A stretch of DNA of 64,000 bases from Geoanaerobacter pelophilus (GTDB lineage: Bacteria; Desulfobacterota; Desulfuromonadia; Geobacterales; DSM-12255), in contig NZ_JAHCVJ010000009.1 of assembly GCF_018476885.1 (NCBI RefSeq), positions 62,001-126,000 on the forward strand. Reading direction: 5' to 3'. The translations under genes were made by a program, and so were the position numbers. Positions 8,041 to 18,905 of this stretch are shown in pieces (the stretch's first letter is position 1; every line of letters begins with the position of its first letter). The notes under the pieces are model-generated. The model had not been told where the DNA came from. It did no database searches and saw nothing but the letters and a program-made list of their open reading frames with translations.

Positions 8041-8060
8041 ATTAATTTGAGGGTAACGGG

Positions 8061-8396
8061 TCAGGCAGGTGGCGCTCTGTCGTGGGAAGAGCACCTCTGG
8101 TGAGCTTTCGGCAAAAGGCTGCATGGCAGAATGTTTTGAATGGTAACAATGATATTAGGGCTGGAAATGATTGTTTTGGCCGGGGTGTCTGCCGGAAAAA
8201 CAGATGGAAGGTTTGACTGGGCAGCAACCTTGCCCTGGCAAGGCGCTTCAGTTGTGAGGTGGTGAAACTGATCTTTCTGGTCGTAATACGATCCCTGGTA
8301 ATGATGATGCAGCAGGGCTATGCCGAATTGCACCAGCAGCAATGTCATCGGCAATACCCAAAACAGACGAATTATTGAACCTGACTGCTGTTTCAT
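8061..8396 (-). CDS. Hypothetical small membrane protein, 111 aa
   Basis: A 111-residue frame beginning MKQQSGSIIRLFWVLPMTL with one predicted membrane span (about residues 9-28). A His-rich HHHYQGSYYDQ patch and a polar tail with several cysteines follow. No family recognised. The ribosome binding site is weak (CACGGAAT 5 bases before the ATG, or AAGGAA further away). Its stop lies only about 20 bases upstream of the riboswitch aptamer on the same strand, so the riboswitch promoter would have to sit inside this frame or be shared with it. Either the gene and riboswitch are co-transcribed, or the frame is not translated. Confidence 0.4.
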   Translation of the reverse strand: MKQQSGSIIRLFWVLPMTLLLVQFGIALLHHHYQGSYYDQKDQFHHLTTEAPCQGKVAAQSNLPSVFPADTPAKTIISSPNIIVTIQNILPCSLLPKAHQRCSSHDRAPPA

Positions 8397-8449
8397 AAAT
8401 TCCGTGGAAAATTCCTTGTAAGGTGGTGTCGATAACTTTTTGAAAAGAA

Positions 8450-8495
8450 AAAGCCCGAAACAACAAAGTGAAACGCACTTGTTGTTTCGGGCTTT
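8450..8495 (-). terminator. Strong orphan terminator
   Basis: AAAGCCCGAAACAACAA and TTGTTGTTTCGGGCTTT form a perfect 17-base stem, extended by GTG/CAC. On the minus strand it continues CTTTTTCTTTTC. No convincing minus-strand gene precedes it (8496-8743), so it may end a small RNA or act as an attenuator for the 8061-8396 frame. Confidence 0.7.
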
Positions 8496-8602
8496 CCGAT
8501 CCCTGTAATAACAGGTCAGTCAGTACCCTTGTCGTACATAGTTGTCATATTTGGGACAGGATACTGCCAGAGAACTGTTACGTCTGTTAGATGGGAATGT
8601 AA

Positions 8603-9730
<1,128 letters not shown>

Positions 9731-9733
9731 GTC

Positions 9734-11563
9734 ATGTGCGGCATAGTAGGGTATATCGGGAGTCAGCAGGCTCCGCCAATCATTCTGGATGGGCTCAAGC
9801 GCCTTGAATATCGTGGTTATGATTCCGCGGGTATCTGCACCATATTTGCTGATTGCGCCGACATTCGCCGCAGCGAGGGGAAACTTGCCAACCTCGTTGA
9901 CTTGGTTGGACTAATCCCGATTTTTGGTGAAATAGGGATTGGCCACACTCGATGGGCAACACACGGCAAACCGACTGAAATCAATGCGCATCCTCACCAA
10001 GCCGGGCCGATAGTTCTTGTTCATAACGGCATTATCGAAAATTATATCCCCCTGAAAAGTTCATTACGGGAGATCGGGCATACCTTTAAAAGCGAAACAG
10101 ATACAGAGGTTATCGCTCACCTGATTGAGCAACGGATGAAAGATGGCGCTGGCTTCGAAGAGGCGGTACGACAGACCCTCCTGCAACTGAAGGGCGCCTA
10201 TGCCCTATGCATTGTCTGTGAATCTGAGCCGGATACCATGATTGCTGCGAAACATGGCTCACCTCTGGTGGTGGGGATAGGCGACGGAGAATACTTTGTC
10301 GCCTCCGACATCCCCGCCATCCTTGCGCAGACAAGAGAGATGGTCTTTTTGGAAGATAGAGAAATAGCCGTCTTTAGGAGGGATGGGGTGGCTTTTTCCA
10401 CGATAACAGGGGAAGTGCTGTCTAAAGCTACACGGCACATCGACTGGTCGCCGCTCATGGCCGAGAAAGGCGGCTTCCGTCACTTCATGCTCAAGGAGAT
10501 CTTTGAACAGCCCCGCGCCGTTCAGGACACCATGGCTGGTCGCCTTCTGGAAGAGGAGGGAAATGTTTACCTTGAAGACCTGGGGTTGACCGATGCGGAG
10601 ATGGCGGGATTTTCACGGATCTGCATCGTGGCCTGCGGGACATCTTGGCATGCCGGATTGGTGGGTAAGTTCCTGCTTGAGGAGTTGTGCCGTATCTCTG
10701 TAGAAGTGGATATCGCATCCGAGTTCCGCTACCGGAATCCGGTGGTCAGTTCAGGTACCCTTCTTCTAGCCATTTCTCAATCCGGCGAGACCGCCGACAC
10801 CCTTGCGGCAGTGCGAGAGGCTCATGGTAAGGGAGCAAAAGCCATTGCCATCTGCAATGTGGTTGATTCTTCAATTGCCAGAGAGGCTGACGGGGTTGTT
10901 TACACACATGCTGGCCTGGAGATAGGTGTTGCCTCAACCAAGGCCTTCGTGACGCAGCTTGTTGCCATCTCGCTCTTTGCCTTAAGATTCGGTAGAGCCA
11001 CTGGCGCAATATCACGCGAGCGGGGGATTGAGCTTACTTCTTCCCTGCTGCACCTGCCTGCTTTTATCGAAGAAGCGCTGCAACTTGATACTGCCGTTGA
11101 AAGCATCGCCCGCCGCTACCACAATTCCAGTGACTTCCTTTACCTAGGGAGAGGTTACAGTTACCCTATTGCACTTGAAGGAGCGCTTAAACTGAAGGAG
11201 ATTTCTTACATCCATGCTGAAGGATACCCGGCAGGCGAAATGAAGCATGGCCCCATTGCTCTCATCGACGAAAACATGCCTGTTGTGATGTTAGTACTGC
11301 GCGACCGTCATTATGAAAAGGTTGTCTCCAACATGGAGGAGGTAATCGCCCGCGGAGGGCGCGTGATTGCCCTCTGTTCCGCTGGGGACTCCGAGACGGC
11401 GCAAAAAGCCGAAGCGGTTCTTGAATTACCTTCATGCGCCGAGATTGTCGCACCTATTATCCTCTCGATACCGCTGCAACTCCTTGCTTACCACGTCTCG
11501 GTCCTTAAAGGGAATGACGTTGACCAGCCGAGAAATCTGGCTAAATCAGTTACTGTCGAATAG
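9734..11563 (+). CDS. glmS: Glutamine-fructose-6-phosphate aminotransferase (isomerizing)
   Basis: A 609-residue GlmS, which makes glucosamine-6-phosphate from fructose-6-phosphate and glutamine, the committed step to UDP-GlcNAc. The N-terminal glutaminase domain begins MCGIVGYIG with the nucleophilic Cys after Met, and has [18 protein letters not shown] and HNGIIENY. Two SIS sugar-isomerase domains follow ([38 protein letters not shown]). The C terminus [13 protein letters not shown] is the conserved end with the active-site Lys. Length is normal. The start lies four bases after the galE stop, so the two are co-transcribed. With wecB downstream it points to a GlcNAc/ManNAc-containing polymer. 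Confidence 0.97.
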   Translation: MCGIVGYIGSQQAPPIILDGLKRLEYRGYDSAGICTIFADCADIRRSEGKLANLVDLVGLIPIFGEIGIGHTRWATHGKPTEINAHPHQAGPIVLVHNGIIENYIPLKSSLREIGHTFKSETDTEVIAHLIEQRMKDGAGFEEAVRQTLLQLKGAYALCIVCESEPDTMIAAKHGSPLVVGIGDGEYFVASDIPAILAQTREMVFLEDREIAVFRRDGVAFSTITGEVLSKATRHIDWSPLMAEKGGFRHFMLKEIFEQPRAVQDTMAGRLLEEEGNVYLEDLGLTDAEMAGFSRICIVACGTSWHAGLVGKFLLEELCRISVEVDIASEFRYRNPVVSSGTLLLAISQSGETADTLAAVREAHGKGAKAIAICNVVDSSIAREADGVVYTHAGLEIGVASTKAFVTQLVAISLFALRFGRATGAISRERGIELTSSLLHLPAFIEEALQLDTAVESIARRYHNSSDFLYLGRGYSYPIALEGALKLKEISYIHAEGYPAGEMKHGPIALIDENMPVVMLVLRDRHYEKVVSNMEEVIARGGRVIALCSAGDSETAQKAEAVLELPSCAEIVAPIILSIPLQLLAYHVSVLKGNDVDQPRNLAKSVTVE

Positions 11564-11762
11564 AAGACAATTTCATCTCGTACAGGGCGTGTTACTTGAA
11601 CCCTGATACTTATAACCATTTTTCAGTAATTCGAGGACCAAAGTGCATAATCGTAAAATTCTGTTATCGGGCTTAGGTATGTGGTTGCAATATTCACGTG
11701 GGTTGTAGCAGCAACAATCTGTTCGGGATCGTAGCGGATAATTGAAGGAGGGTTCGCGAATA

Positions 11763-12905
11763 ATGCAAGATCTTAAGAATAAAATAAAGGTCCTTACAGT
11801 CATCGGCACTCGGCCAGAGGCAATAAAGATGGCCCCTGTCGTCAAGGAACTGGCTCGTTATCCTGAACGTATCGACAGCCGAGTCTGCGTGACGGCGCAA
11901 CATCGGCAGATGCTCGACCAAGTGCTGTCACTCTTCGGGATAGTGCCCGAATACGACCTGGACGTAATGCGTGAAAGTCAGTCGCTCATCCAGGTGGCCG
12001 CTAACGTCATGACCGGGCTTGAACCGGTCCTGAAAAAAGTACGTCCCGACTGGGTCCTGGTACAGGGGGACACAACGACCGTCGCTGCCGCTGCAATAGC
12101 GGCATTCTACTGCGGCGCCCGGGTTGGCCATGTGGAAGCCGGACTGCGGACCTTCAACCGTCAGCAGCCCTTTCCGGAAGAGATCAATAGAAGGCTGGCA
12201 GGGGTCTTGGCGGACCTTCATTTTGCGCCGACTGCACGTGCCAGGCAGAATCTGCTCAATGAAGGGATTCCGGACGAGAATATCCTGGTTACCGGCAATC
12301 CGGTAATAGATGCGCTTATCGAGGTATCAGGTCATCCCTACGACCCGTCTTCAGGGCCGCTCCAGCAGATCCCGTGGGACAATAGACTCGTTCTGGTCAC
12401 CTCGCATCGGCGTGAAAATTTCGGGGCTCCTATGGAGGAGATCTGCCAGGCCTTGTTGGAGATTACCGCCGCCTGCCCGGATGTAACTATCGTTTTCCCG
12501 GTGCACCTTAACCCGAACGTTAGGGAACCGGTCTTTCGGATTCTCGGAAATGTAGAACGGATCATCCTGATAGAACCGCTGGAGTACCTGCCGCTGGTCC
12601 ATCTTCTCAAAAGCGCAACACTCGTTCTGACTGACTCGGGAGGGATTCAGGAAGAAGCGCCGGGGCTCGGCATACCTGTCCTTGTCCTTCGCGAGGTCAC
12701 CGAGCGCCCCGAAGCGGTTGAGGCCGGAACGGTAAGGGTTGTCGGAACCGATCGGGCAAGGATCGTCACTGAGGCGCTGCGACTGTTGAAAGATGCGGAG
12801 GAGTACGGAAGTATGTCGCGAGCGAATAACCCTTATGGTGATGGCAGGGCTGCAGAACGGATTGTAGACGCCTGTCTCGAATACCAAGGGGAAACGAGCC
12901 TTTGA
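11763..12905 (+). CDS. wecB: UDP-N-acetylglucosamine 2-epimerase (non-hydrolysing)
   Basis: A 380-residue WecB-type epimerase converting UDP-GlcNAc to UDP-ManNAc. Diagnostic stretches are [14 protein letters not shown] at the N terminus, [58 protein letters not shown] and [11 protein letters not shown]. The ATG at 11763 follows AAGGAGGG by 10 bases; an upstream in-frame ATG at 11742 overlaps that site and is unlikely. The stop overlaps the start of the flippase gene (TGATG), so translation is coupled. About 200 bases separate it from glmS, so it may begin a new transcript. Confidence 0.95.
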   Translation: MQDLKNKIKVLTVIGTRPEAIKMAPVVKELARYPERIDSRVCVTAQHRQMLDQVLSLFGIVPEYDLDVMRESQSLIQVAANVMTGLEPVLKKVRPDWVLVQGDTTTVAAAAIAAFYCGARVGHVEAGLRTFNRQQPFPEEINRRLAGVLADLHFAPTARARQNLLNEGIPDENILVTGNPVIDALIEVSGHPYDPSSGPLQQIPWDNRLVLVTSHRRENFGAPMEEICQALLEITAACPDVTIVFPVHLNPNVREPVFRILGNVERIILIEPLEYLPLVHLLKSATLVLTDSGGIQEEAPGLGIPVLVLREVTERPEAVEAGTVRVVGTDRARIVTEALRLLKDAEEYGSMSRANNPYGDGRAAERIVDACLEYQGETSL

Positions 12906-14260
12906 TGGAATCTGCAGCCGCGATCGTAACTAAAATACCATATCTTAATGCGGTTGCAGTCCGGTACGCGGCATCACCGCTGGCGCGCCGCATGGCCCAT
13001 GGAGCTTTCTGGAGCCTTGCTGGCGCTGTCCTTTCCCGCGCACTCTCCCTGGTTTCATCGATTCTTGTTGCCCGGATGCTTGGCAAAGAAGGGTTCGGAC
13101 AGCTGGGGATGATTCAGAGCACGGTAGGTATGTTTGGGGTATTTGCGGGATTTGGACTTGGCTTGACGGCAACCAAGTATGTGGCGGAATTGCGCGTCAA
13201 TGATCCCGAAAAGGCCGGCAGGGTCATCACTCTCTCCCTGATCTTTGCCGCTGGGTCCGGTGCGCTGATGACTTTCCTGTTACTGTTATTCGCTCCATTG
13301 GTTGCTTCACGAGCCTTGGCCGCACCTTCGATAGGTGAATATCTGCGAATTGCTTCCCCAATGCTCTTTTTTGGTGCATTTGCCGGTGCCCAGACAGGCG
13401 CGCTGTCAGGATTCGAGGCGTTTCGGACCATAGCCAGGGTCAATCTCGTCGCTGGCCTGCTCACCTTCCCCTGCATAGTTGGCGGGGTATATTTTGCCGG
13501 GGTGAACGGGGCGGTCTGGGGACTCGTTGCCGCGTCAGCAATGGGTGGTGTTCTCAATCATAGGGCGCTCTCGCTGGAAACTAAACGTGCAGGCATTTGT
13601 TTTCCGGCGCGAAATCCCTTTTCCGAACAGGAAATTCTGTGGCGCTTTAGTCTGCCAGCTGTGCTTGCAAGTCTGCTGGTTACCCCCGTCAACTGGGCCG
13701 CGGCGGCAATACTGGTCAATCAGCCAGGTGGTTATGCTGAAATGGGGATATTTAATGCTGCCAACCAGTGGCGTGGCGCCATCTTGTTTCTACCGGGCAA
13801 CTTGAGCGCTATCGTGTTGCCATTGCTTTCAAATCTGCAGGGAGCCAATGATAAAGCAAGGTACAACAAGGTGCTCAGGTACAACATCCTGCTGAACGTT
13901 GGAACTGCATCACTTGCTGCTCTTGGGATTTCACTGCTTTCTACAAAGATAATGACCAGCTACGGGTCGGGGTTTGCTTCCGGAAAATGGACATTAGTCG
14001 TGTTGACTGCCTCGGCTGCCTTGTCTACGGGAGCTTCAGTTATCGGCCAGGCCATAGCCAGCAAGGGGTGGATGTGGTGGGGGTTAACCCTTAATTTCAT
14101 GTGGGGCAGTGTCCTTATTTTTTCCTGTCTCCTGTTTGCGGATAAAGGGTCCCTGGGGTTGGCCACTGCACATGTAATTGCATATTCAGTGCATCTGGTG
14201 ATGGTCTTGCTGTTCACCATCATTGTTTTTTGGAAGAAGGAGGAATGGAGAGAATCATGA
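12905..14260 (+). CDS. Wzx-like polysaccharide flippase
   Basis: A 451-residue integral membrane protein of the MOP/MATE superfamily (polysaccharide biosynthesis protein, Wzx/RfbX type). It begins cytoplasmically, then has about 12-14 hydrophobic spans from GAFWSLAGAVLSRALSLVSS onward, with FGQLGMIQSTVGMF typical of the first repeat. It is expected to move undecaprenyl-linked oligosaccharide units across the inner membrane. The ATG overlaps the wecB stop by one base. Its end overlaps the start of the methyltransferase gene (ATGA). The polymerase gene at 15331 completes a Wzx/Wzy pair. Confidence 0.88.
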   Translation: MESAAAIVTKIPYLNAVAVRYAASPLARRMAHGAFWSLAGAVLSRALSLVSSILVARMLGKEGFGQLGMIQSTVGMFGVFAGFGLGLTATKYVAELRVNDPEKAGRVITLSLIFAAGSGALMTFLLLLFAPLVASRALAAPSIGEYLRIASPMLFFGAFAGAQTGALSGFEAFRTIARVNLVAGLLTFPCIVGGVYFAGVNGAVWGLVAASAMGGVLNHRALSLETKRAGICFPARNPFSEQEILWRFSLPAVLASLLVTPVNWAAAAILVNQPGGYAEMGIFNAANQWRGAILFLPGNLSAIVLPLLSNLQGANDKARYNKVLRYNILLNVGTASLAALGISLLSTKIMTSYGSGFASGKWTLVVLTASAALSTGASVIGQAIASKGWMWWGLTLNFMWGSVLIFSCLLFADKGSLGLATAHVIAYSVHLVMVLLFTIIVFWKKEEWRES

Positions 14261-15192
14261 TCTGGAAACCCGAAGAAATGGAGAGCGTGGCTTGCGATTT
14301 TTGCGGGACCAGCAACAGCTCCCGTAAATTTAGCCGGGGTGATGGCATGAGTGTCGTAGAGTGCCGGTTGTGCGGCTTGGCTTACCTGCAACCGCGACCC
14401 CGTAAAGAGTATATATCCCGCTTTTACGATGCCGATTATTTCACCGGTGTTTCTGCTGCCAGCGGCAAAGGAGGACTGAGGTGTCTGGCGGAATCTAATG
14501 GCCAGGAAACAAGAATTCCCCGGTCATTGGCGCTGATGAAAGAAAAAGTCGGCGTACTGCCGGGCAAGAAGATCCTCGAAATTGGGTGTGCCACAGGCGA
14601 GTTTCTTGAACTGCTTACGCGAGAAGGGGCAGATGCCGAAGGATTGGAGATTTCGGAGTTTGCCGCGGAAATTGCCCGTAAAAAAGGTCTGGAGGTGACC
14701 ACGGGCACGATCGAGGAAATGGGGAATAGTACCAGTCCGTTTGATATGATCCTGGCATTTGAAGTGATCGAGCATGTCCCAAGTCCTGTAGCGTTCCTGG
14801 AACAGGTGGCAGGTCTTATCCGCTCCGGGGGCCATCTGCTGCTGAGCACCCCCAACTACGCTTGCGGACAGAGATACGGGGACCAATGGTACGGATTTAC
14901 CGGAAGCTTTGAGCATATATACTACTTTTCCAAGGATGTTCTGGAGCGAATGGCACGCCAGGCGGGACTGGTGCTCACCTATTGGGAAACTACAATGCAT
15001 TCCGGCGACAATTCAAGGAAACCCGGTTTCCTCGATCGCAGAATCGATTGGTTTGGCCGGTTCGCAGATATGAGCAGAGCTGTCGGACTTCCTTTGGCGC
15101 TCAGCCTCGCCCGGCAAAGGTCACTTAATTACCTCCCATACGGAAATGGTCATAAAATTACCGTTGTTTTCAGAAAAGATGACAGTTGCTAG
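14257..15192 (+). CDS. SAM-dependent methyltransferase with N-terminal zinc ribbon
   Basis: About 311 residues. An N-terminal four-cysteine knuckle (CDFC ... CRLC) precedes a class I methyltransferase domain, with the SAM-binding motif KKILEIGCATGEFLELL and the acidic post-motif GLEISEFA. FEVIEHVPSPVAFLEQVAG and GGHLLLSTPNY are typical of the Methyltransf_23 family. Zinc-ribbon methyltransferases of this layout occur in many O-antigen and capsule loci and act on sugars or nucleotide-sugar intermediates; the substrate here is unknown. I chose the ATG at 14257 because it forms an ATGA overlap with the flippase stop; an ATG at 14245 is also possible. Confidence 0.85.
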   Translation: MIWKPEEMESVACDFCGTSNSSRKFSRGDGMSVVECRLCGLAYLQPRPRKEYISRFYDADYFTGVSAASGKGGLRCLAESNGQETRIPRSLALMKEKVGVLPGKKILEIGCATGEFLELLTREGADAEGLEISEFAAEIARKKGLEVTTGTIEEMGNSTSPFDMILAFEVIEHVPSPVAFLEQVAGLIRSGGHLLLSTPNYACGQRYGDQWYGFTGSFEHIYYFSKDVLERMARQAGLVLTYWETTMHSGDNSRKPGFLDRRIDWFGRFADMSRAVGLPLALSLARQRSLNYLPYGNGHKITVVFRKDDSC

Positions 15193-15330
15193 AGACATGG
15201 TCTGACCAAAGGTGACTTCCGGTTGTCCGGATTGTCATTTGCGAGTTCGAGACCGTTTTCCGATTGCTGCAAAGACAGGTGTTATGAATAGGGGTTTACA
15301 TATCAGTTTAAGATCTGGGATTTCAGCTTT

Positions 15331-16680
15331 ATGACCACTATTGACCCGATGCTCCTGGCAATGCTTGTATCTGTGGCAATGATGGCTCTGGTCATCTCGT
15401 TCCGATACCCTTTTGCCTTTGCCACCTTGATTATCGTCCTTAACGAACGGTTCTTCGGCATTGTCCCGTCCAAGTTCGGCGACTATGAGTTAGTGCGGGG
15501 CCTGGCTGGACCCGGTCTGTTGGCTGCGGCAATCTTGTTGCAGTTCCTGTTCCGTCCCGGCAGGTTCCGTAGCGGGCTGAACAGGGGGATGGGGAGTTAC
15601 CTGCCATTCGTTATTGCCATTCTCGCCAATGTTGCCATCTCGACGCTCTGGGGAGGGCAGATTTACAACCAGACCCTGCGCTCCATTGTCTTTCAGCCGA
15701 TAGTTTTTTCCTATTATTTTCTCTATCTGTATCTCTGCTTCTTTGCCCCAGACAAGCAGCAGATTGCCCGCTTTCTAGGTTTCATGGTTATTGTCGCCCT
15801 GGCGGTCAGCACTCTGATGTTAATAGACGCCAGGGTCTTTCACGAGGCGCGGCTTTTGAAATATGCTGTCTCGTCGGAACGTGTCGGCCTGGTCAGGATC
15901 CTGGTGTATATAACAGGTATTATATGGGCCTATTTTTACTCGCTTGCTGTTGCCGATGAGGAGCAGTGCCCACCCAGCCGGAAAATCATGTATGGGGCGT
16001 CGGCATTTTTTCTGCTGTTCACAATTATCTTTACTCTTCTCAGTCGTCAGATCATGGCTTCCTGTTTCCTTGCAACTGCCGTAGCGGCTTTGTCCATGAA
16101 GCCGCTTAAACAGCTTGTTGTCGCCTGGGTCATGGCACTTTTTATCCTGGTGATAGTTGCGGATCCGGATTTCAGTTTTGAAAAGACAGCTTTGGGTAGC
16201 CTGGCAAAGATCACCAGCAGCGAGGCTAAAACCAAGGATAGCGGCATCGGTATCCGCTTCAAGGCTCTGGAGTTCTATTATCCGCATTTCAAGAAGACCT
16301 ACGGGCTCGGTTTCGGGGTGCTCGGTTCCCGTCGTGAGTACCGGAACCCAGCCTCCCAGGGGTTGATCCAAGGGTATAACCTGAATGATCTCTCCCTGGC
16401 CGGCATTATTTTTCGCTTCGGCATCCCTGGGTTGCTACTGATTATTGTCACGGCCTGGAAAATGTTCCGCGACACCGGGAAAATCATCAAAAGTCATGAT
16501 CCGGCGTTCAGGTCCATTGCCCGCGGCATCAGGTACACGGTCATGAATTTTGTCATCATCTTTCCGCTGACCACCTTTCTCTATTATGGAGAAAATGCCG
16601 TCTACTTTGCGCTCATGTTTTTCCTGGTGGAACGCCTCAGAACTCTGGTCAGCGACGAAGCTGCCGGAGCGGAGGCGTAA
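15331..16680 (+). CDS. Wzy-like O-antigen polymerase/ligase membrane protein
   Basis: A 449-residue polytopic membrane protein with about 10-12 hydrophobic spans. One large extracytoplasmic loop lies near the C-terminal third (about residues 280-365, containing KDSGIGIRFKALEFY and GLGFGVLGSRREYRNP). This layout is that of the O-antigen ligase/Wzy polymerase superfamily (Wzy_C). It would polymerise lipid-linked repeat units on the periplasmic side. Sequence identity in this family is too low to decide polymerase versus ligase; the neighbouring flippase favours polymerase. No strong RBS is seen before the ATG. It overlaps the next glycosyltransferase gene (TAATG). Confidence 0.8.
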   Translation: MTTIDPMLLAMLVSVAMMALVISFRYPFAFATLIIVLNERFFGIVPSKFGDYELVRGLAGPGLLAAAILLQFLFRPGRFRSGLNRGMGSYLPFVIAILANVAISTLWGGQIYNQTLRSIVFQPIVFSYYFLYLYLCFFAPDKQQIARFLGFMVIVALAVSTLMLIDARVFHEARLLKYAVSSERVGLVRILVYITGIIWAYFYSLAVADEEQCPPSRKIMYGASAFFLLFTIIFTLLSRQIMASCFLATAVAALSMKPLKQLVVAWVMALFILVIVADPDFSFEKTALGSLAKITSSEAKTKDSGIGIRFKALEFYYPHFKKTYGLGFGVLGSRREYRNPASQGLIQGYNLNDLSLAGIIFRFGIPGLLLIIVTAWKMFRDTGKIIKSHDPAFRSIARGIRYTVMNFVIIFPLTTFLYYGENAVYFALMFFLVERLRTLVSDEAAGAEA

Positions 16681-17903
16681 TGGCGAACATCGGCATTGTC
16701 AGCACCTGGTTCGAGCGCGGAGCAGGATATGTGTCACGGGCCTATAAGGAGGTGCTCGAACAGGAGCACCAGGTGTTTGTCTATGCCCGCGGCGGGGAAG
16801 GTTATGCCATCGGCGATCCAAAGTGGGATGGCCCTGAGGTTACCTGGGGGCCGTGGTTCGGCAGATCAACGGCAATCAGCATGATTCACTTTTCGCGCTG
16901 GCTGCGTCGGAATGCTATTGACCTCGTTCTGTTCAATGAACAGCAGGACATCCGTGCGGTCATTGCCACGAAGTATCTCGGTTATCCGGTCGGGGCCTAT
17001 GTTGACTATTACACCCGTGAGACTGTACCGGAGTTCGCAGCTTATGACTTTCTGATCTGCAACACCCGGCGACACCATTCGGTTTTTCAATCCCACCCTT
17101 TTTGTCTCTACATCCCGTGGGGAACGGACCCCGGACTGTTCACACCGGCCAATCCGGATCGGCTGGTGCAGCCCGATGTCGTGACTTTTTTCCATAGCGC
17201 AGGCATGGGAGGGGTCAATCTCCGCAAGGGGACCGATCTCCTGGTGCGCGCTTTTGACCGGATGCAACGACCGGCTAGGCTCGTCATCCATTCACAGGCC
17301 GGGCTGGATTGTTACGGCAGCGATATTGCGGGCCTGATCCGTAACAACAACCGGATCGAGTTCATTCACCGGACCGTGGCTGCCCCGGGGCTGTACCATC
17401 TCGGCGATGTCTATGTCTATCCGACCCGGTTGGAAGGGATCGGGCTGACCATCTGCGAGGCGCTGGCAGCCGGGTTGCCGGTAATCACCACCGACCGGGC
17501 GCCGATGAACGAGTTTGTCGCCGACGGAGTCACCGGTGCACTGGTGCGGGTTGCGGACGAAGCAATGCGCAGTGACGGCTATTATTGGCCCGAGGCATAT
17601 GTCGATATCGATCATCTGACGGAACTGCTCGACCTGTATGCAGCGGACCGCGAACTGGTGCTCCGGCAGAAGGCTGCGGCCCGGAACTATGCACTGCGGG
17701 AGAGGAACTGGTCCTCGAACGCCGAGGGGATCGGCAGCCGCATCAGCGATGCTGTGTGCCGGGGCAGGGTTAAGCAGACACCGACTATCAGCCGCCGGGT
17801 CCAGTGGCTGTTTCAGCATTACCGGGAATTTTCCCGGGCGATTGTCCGTTCGCGCGGGGTCGATTTGCGCGGGGTGAGGCTCAGGGAGCAGCTGCTTTTC
17901 TGA
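16680..17903 (+). CDS. Glycosyltransferase family 4
   Basis: A 407-residue GT-B fold glycosyltransferase. The C-terminal donor-binding motif is RLEGIGLTICEALAAGLPVI followed by TTDRAPMNEFVADG, the E-X7-E signature of the GT4 family. The N terminus begins NIGIVSTWFERGAGYVSRAY. It should transfer a nucleotide-activated sugar onto the growing repeat unit at the cytoplasmic face of the membrane; donor and acceptor cannot be read from sequence. It overlaps the end of the polymerase gene by one base and is followed nine bases later by a GT2 gene. Confidence 0.9.
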   Translation: MANIGIVSTWFERGAGYVSRAYKEVLEQEHQVFVYARGGEGYAIGDPKWDGPEVTWGPWFGRSTAISMIHFSRWLRRNAIDLVLFNEQQDIRAVIATKYLGYPVGAYVDYYTRETVPEFAAYDFLICNTRRHHSVFQSHPFCLYIPWGTDPGLFTPANPDRLVQPDVVTFFHSAGMGGVNLRKGTDLLVRAFDRMQRPARLVIHSQAGLDCYGSDIAGLIRNNNRIEFIHRTVAAPGLYHLGDVYVYPTRLEGIGLTICEALAAGLPVITTDRAPMNEFVADGVTGALVRVADEAMRSDGYYWPEAYVDIDHLTELLDLYAADRELVLRQKAAARNYALRERNWSSNAEGIGSRISDAVCRGRVKQTPTISRRVQWLFQHYREFSRAIVRSRGVDLRGVRLREQLLF

Positions 17904-17921
17904 CGGCAGGGAGTGATGCAT

Positions 17922-18905
17922 ATGAAACCTATTGAAAACGTCTCATTCATACTGATTGCCCGTAACGAGCAGTTCGGCGTGGCGAAGTGCCTTGGTTCGC
18001 TTGCCGCGATGAGCCTGCGGAACTGCGAGGTGATCTGCGTCGATTCCGGTTCCACCGATGAGACGGTTGGGGTGATGTGCCGGTTCAGGGGAGTCATCGA
18101 TAATCTGCGGGTAGTGACAGTCAAGGGGTATTCCAACGCTGCGGTGGCCAGGAATGCTGGTATGCGGCACGCGCATCGTGATTATATTTTCTTCGTAGAT
18201 GGAGATGTGGAGATCAACCCGGGGTTTGTTGCTTCCGGTCTGCAGCGCCTCCAGGCTGGGGCCGATGTCGTTACCGGGAGACTTCGGGAACTGCAGTATT
18301 CGCGGGATTTCAACACCGTGCTCAAGGATATCCCGGATCGGTTCAATATCCGGAACGAGGGTCGCATCTATGCCTCGGGTGGCTGTTTCATGGCCACCCG
18401 CAAAGCAGTCGAGCGGACCGGCCTGTTCGACGAGCGGTTGGAGAAGAGCCAGGATTACGACTATACCCTGCGGCTTTCCCGGAGATTCGTCATGCTCGCC
18501 ATAACCGAAAGCATGGGCACGCACCACACGGTTGGGTATGACGACGCGCAACGTTTTGCCACCCAGCTCAGAAGACTGCATGCCCTTTTTTTCGGGGCGG
18601 TGATCCGGCGCAATCTCCTCAATGCCAGCGGCATTCTCTGGCTGCTGGCGTGCAAGGAGCGGGGGATCGCCATCGGCGGCCTGTTCTTGGCCTCAGGCAT
18701 AGCAGCCACGGCTGTATATGGCCTCTATGGGGCGTTTGCATTCGGCGCGCTGGTTGCTGTTGACCTTCTGCTAGGGCTCCGCCGGGGGAGCCCCGCCCTG
18801 TATCGGCTCTATCTGCACTATCTGTTTCCGCTACTGTCTTTTGCCGGTTCGTTCTATATTCCGGACCGGCGGCGACCGTTCACGGTCGGGGAGGTGAGGG
18901 TTTGA
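17922..18905 (+). CDS. Glycosyltransferase family 2 with C-terminal membrane segments
   Basis: About 327 residues. The N-terminal GT-A domain starts VSFILIARNEQFGVAKCL with CVDSGSTDET and the metal-binding DXD at FFVDGDVEI. The acceptor-side region has ASGGCFMATRKAVERTGLFD and KSQDYDYTLRLSRR. Two or three hydrophobic spans follow after about residue 240, which would hold the enzyme on the inner membrane. Three in-frame starts exist (GTG 17913, ATG 17916, ATG 17922). I chose 17922 because AGGGAG then lies 8 bases upstream. Confidence 0.88.
   Translation: MKPIENVSFILIARNEQFGVAKCLGSLAAMSLRNCEVICVDSGSTDETVGVMCRFRGVIDNLRVVTVKGYSNAAVARNAGMRHAHRDYIFFVDGDVEINPGFVASGLQRLQAGADVVTGRLRELQYSRDFNTVLKDIPDRFNIRNEGRIYASGGCFMATRKAVERTGLFDERLEKSQDYDYTLRLSRRFVMLAITESMGTHHTVGYDDAQRFATQLRRLHALFFGAVIRRNLLNASGILWLLACKERGIAIGGLFLASGIAATAVYGLYGAFAFGALVAVDLLLGLRRGSPALYRLYLHYLFPLLSFAGSFYIPDRRRPFTVGEVRV

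Noticed and set aside
7915-8103. Plus-strand frame of 62 codons
   Set aside because: It is made of the opposite strand of the riboswitch and terminator and has no RBS.
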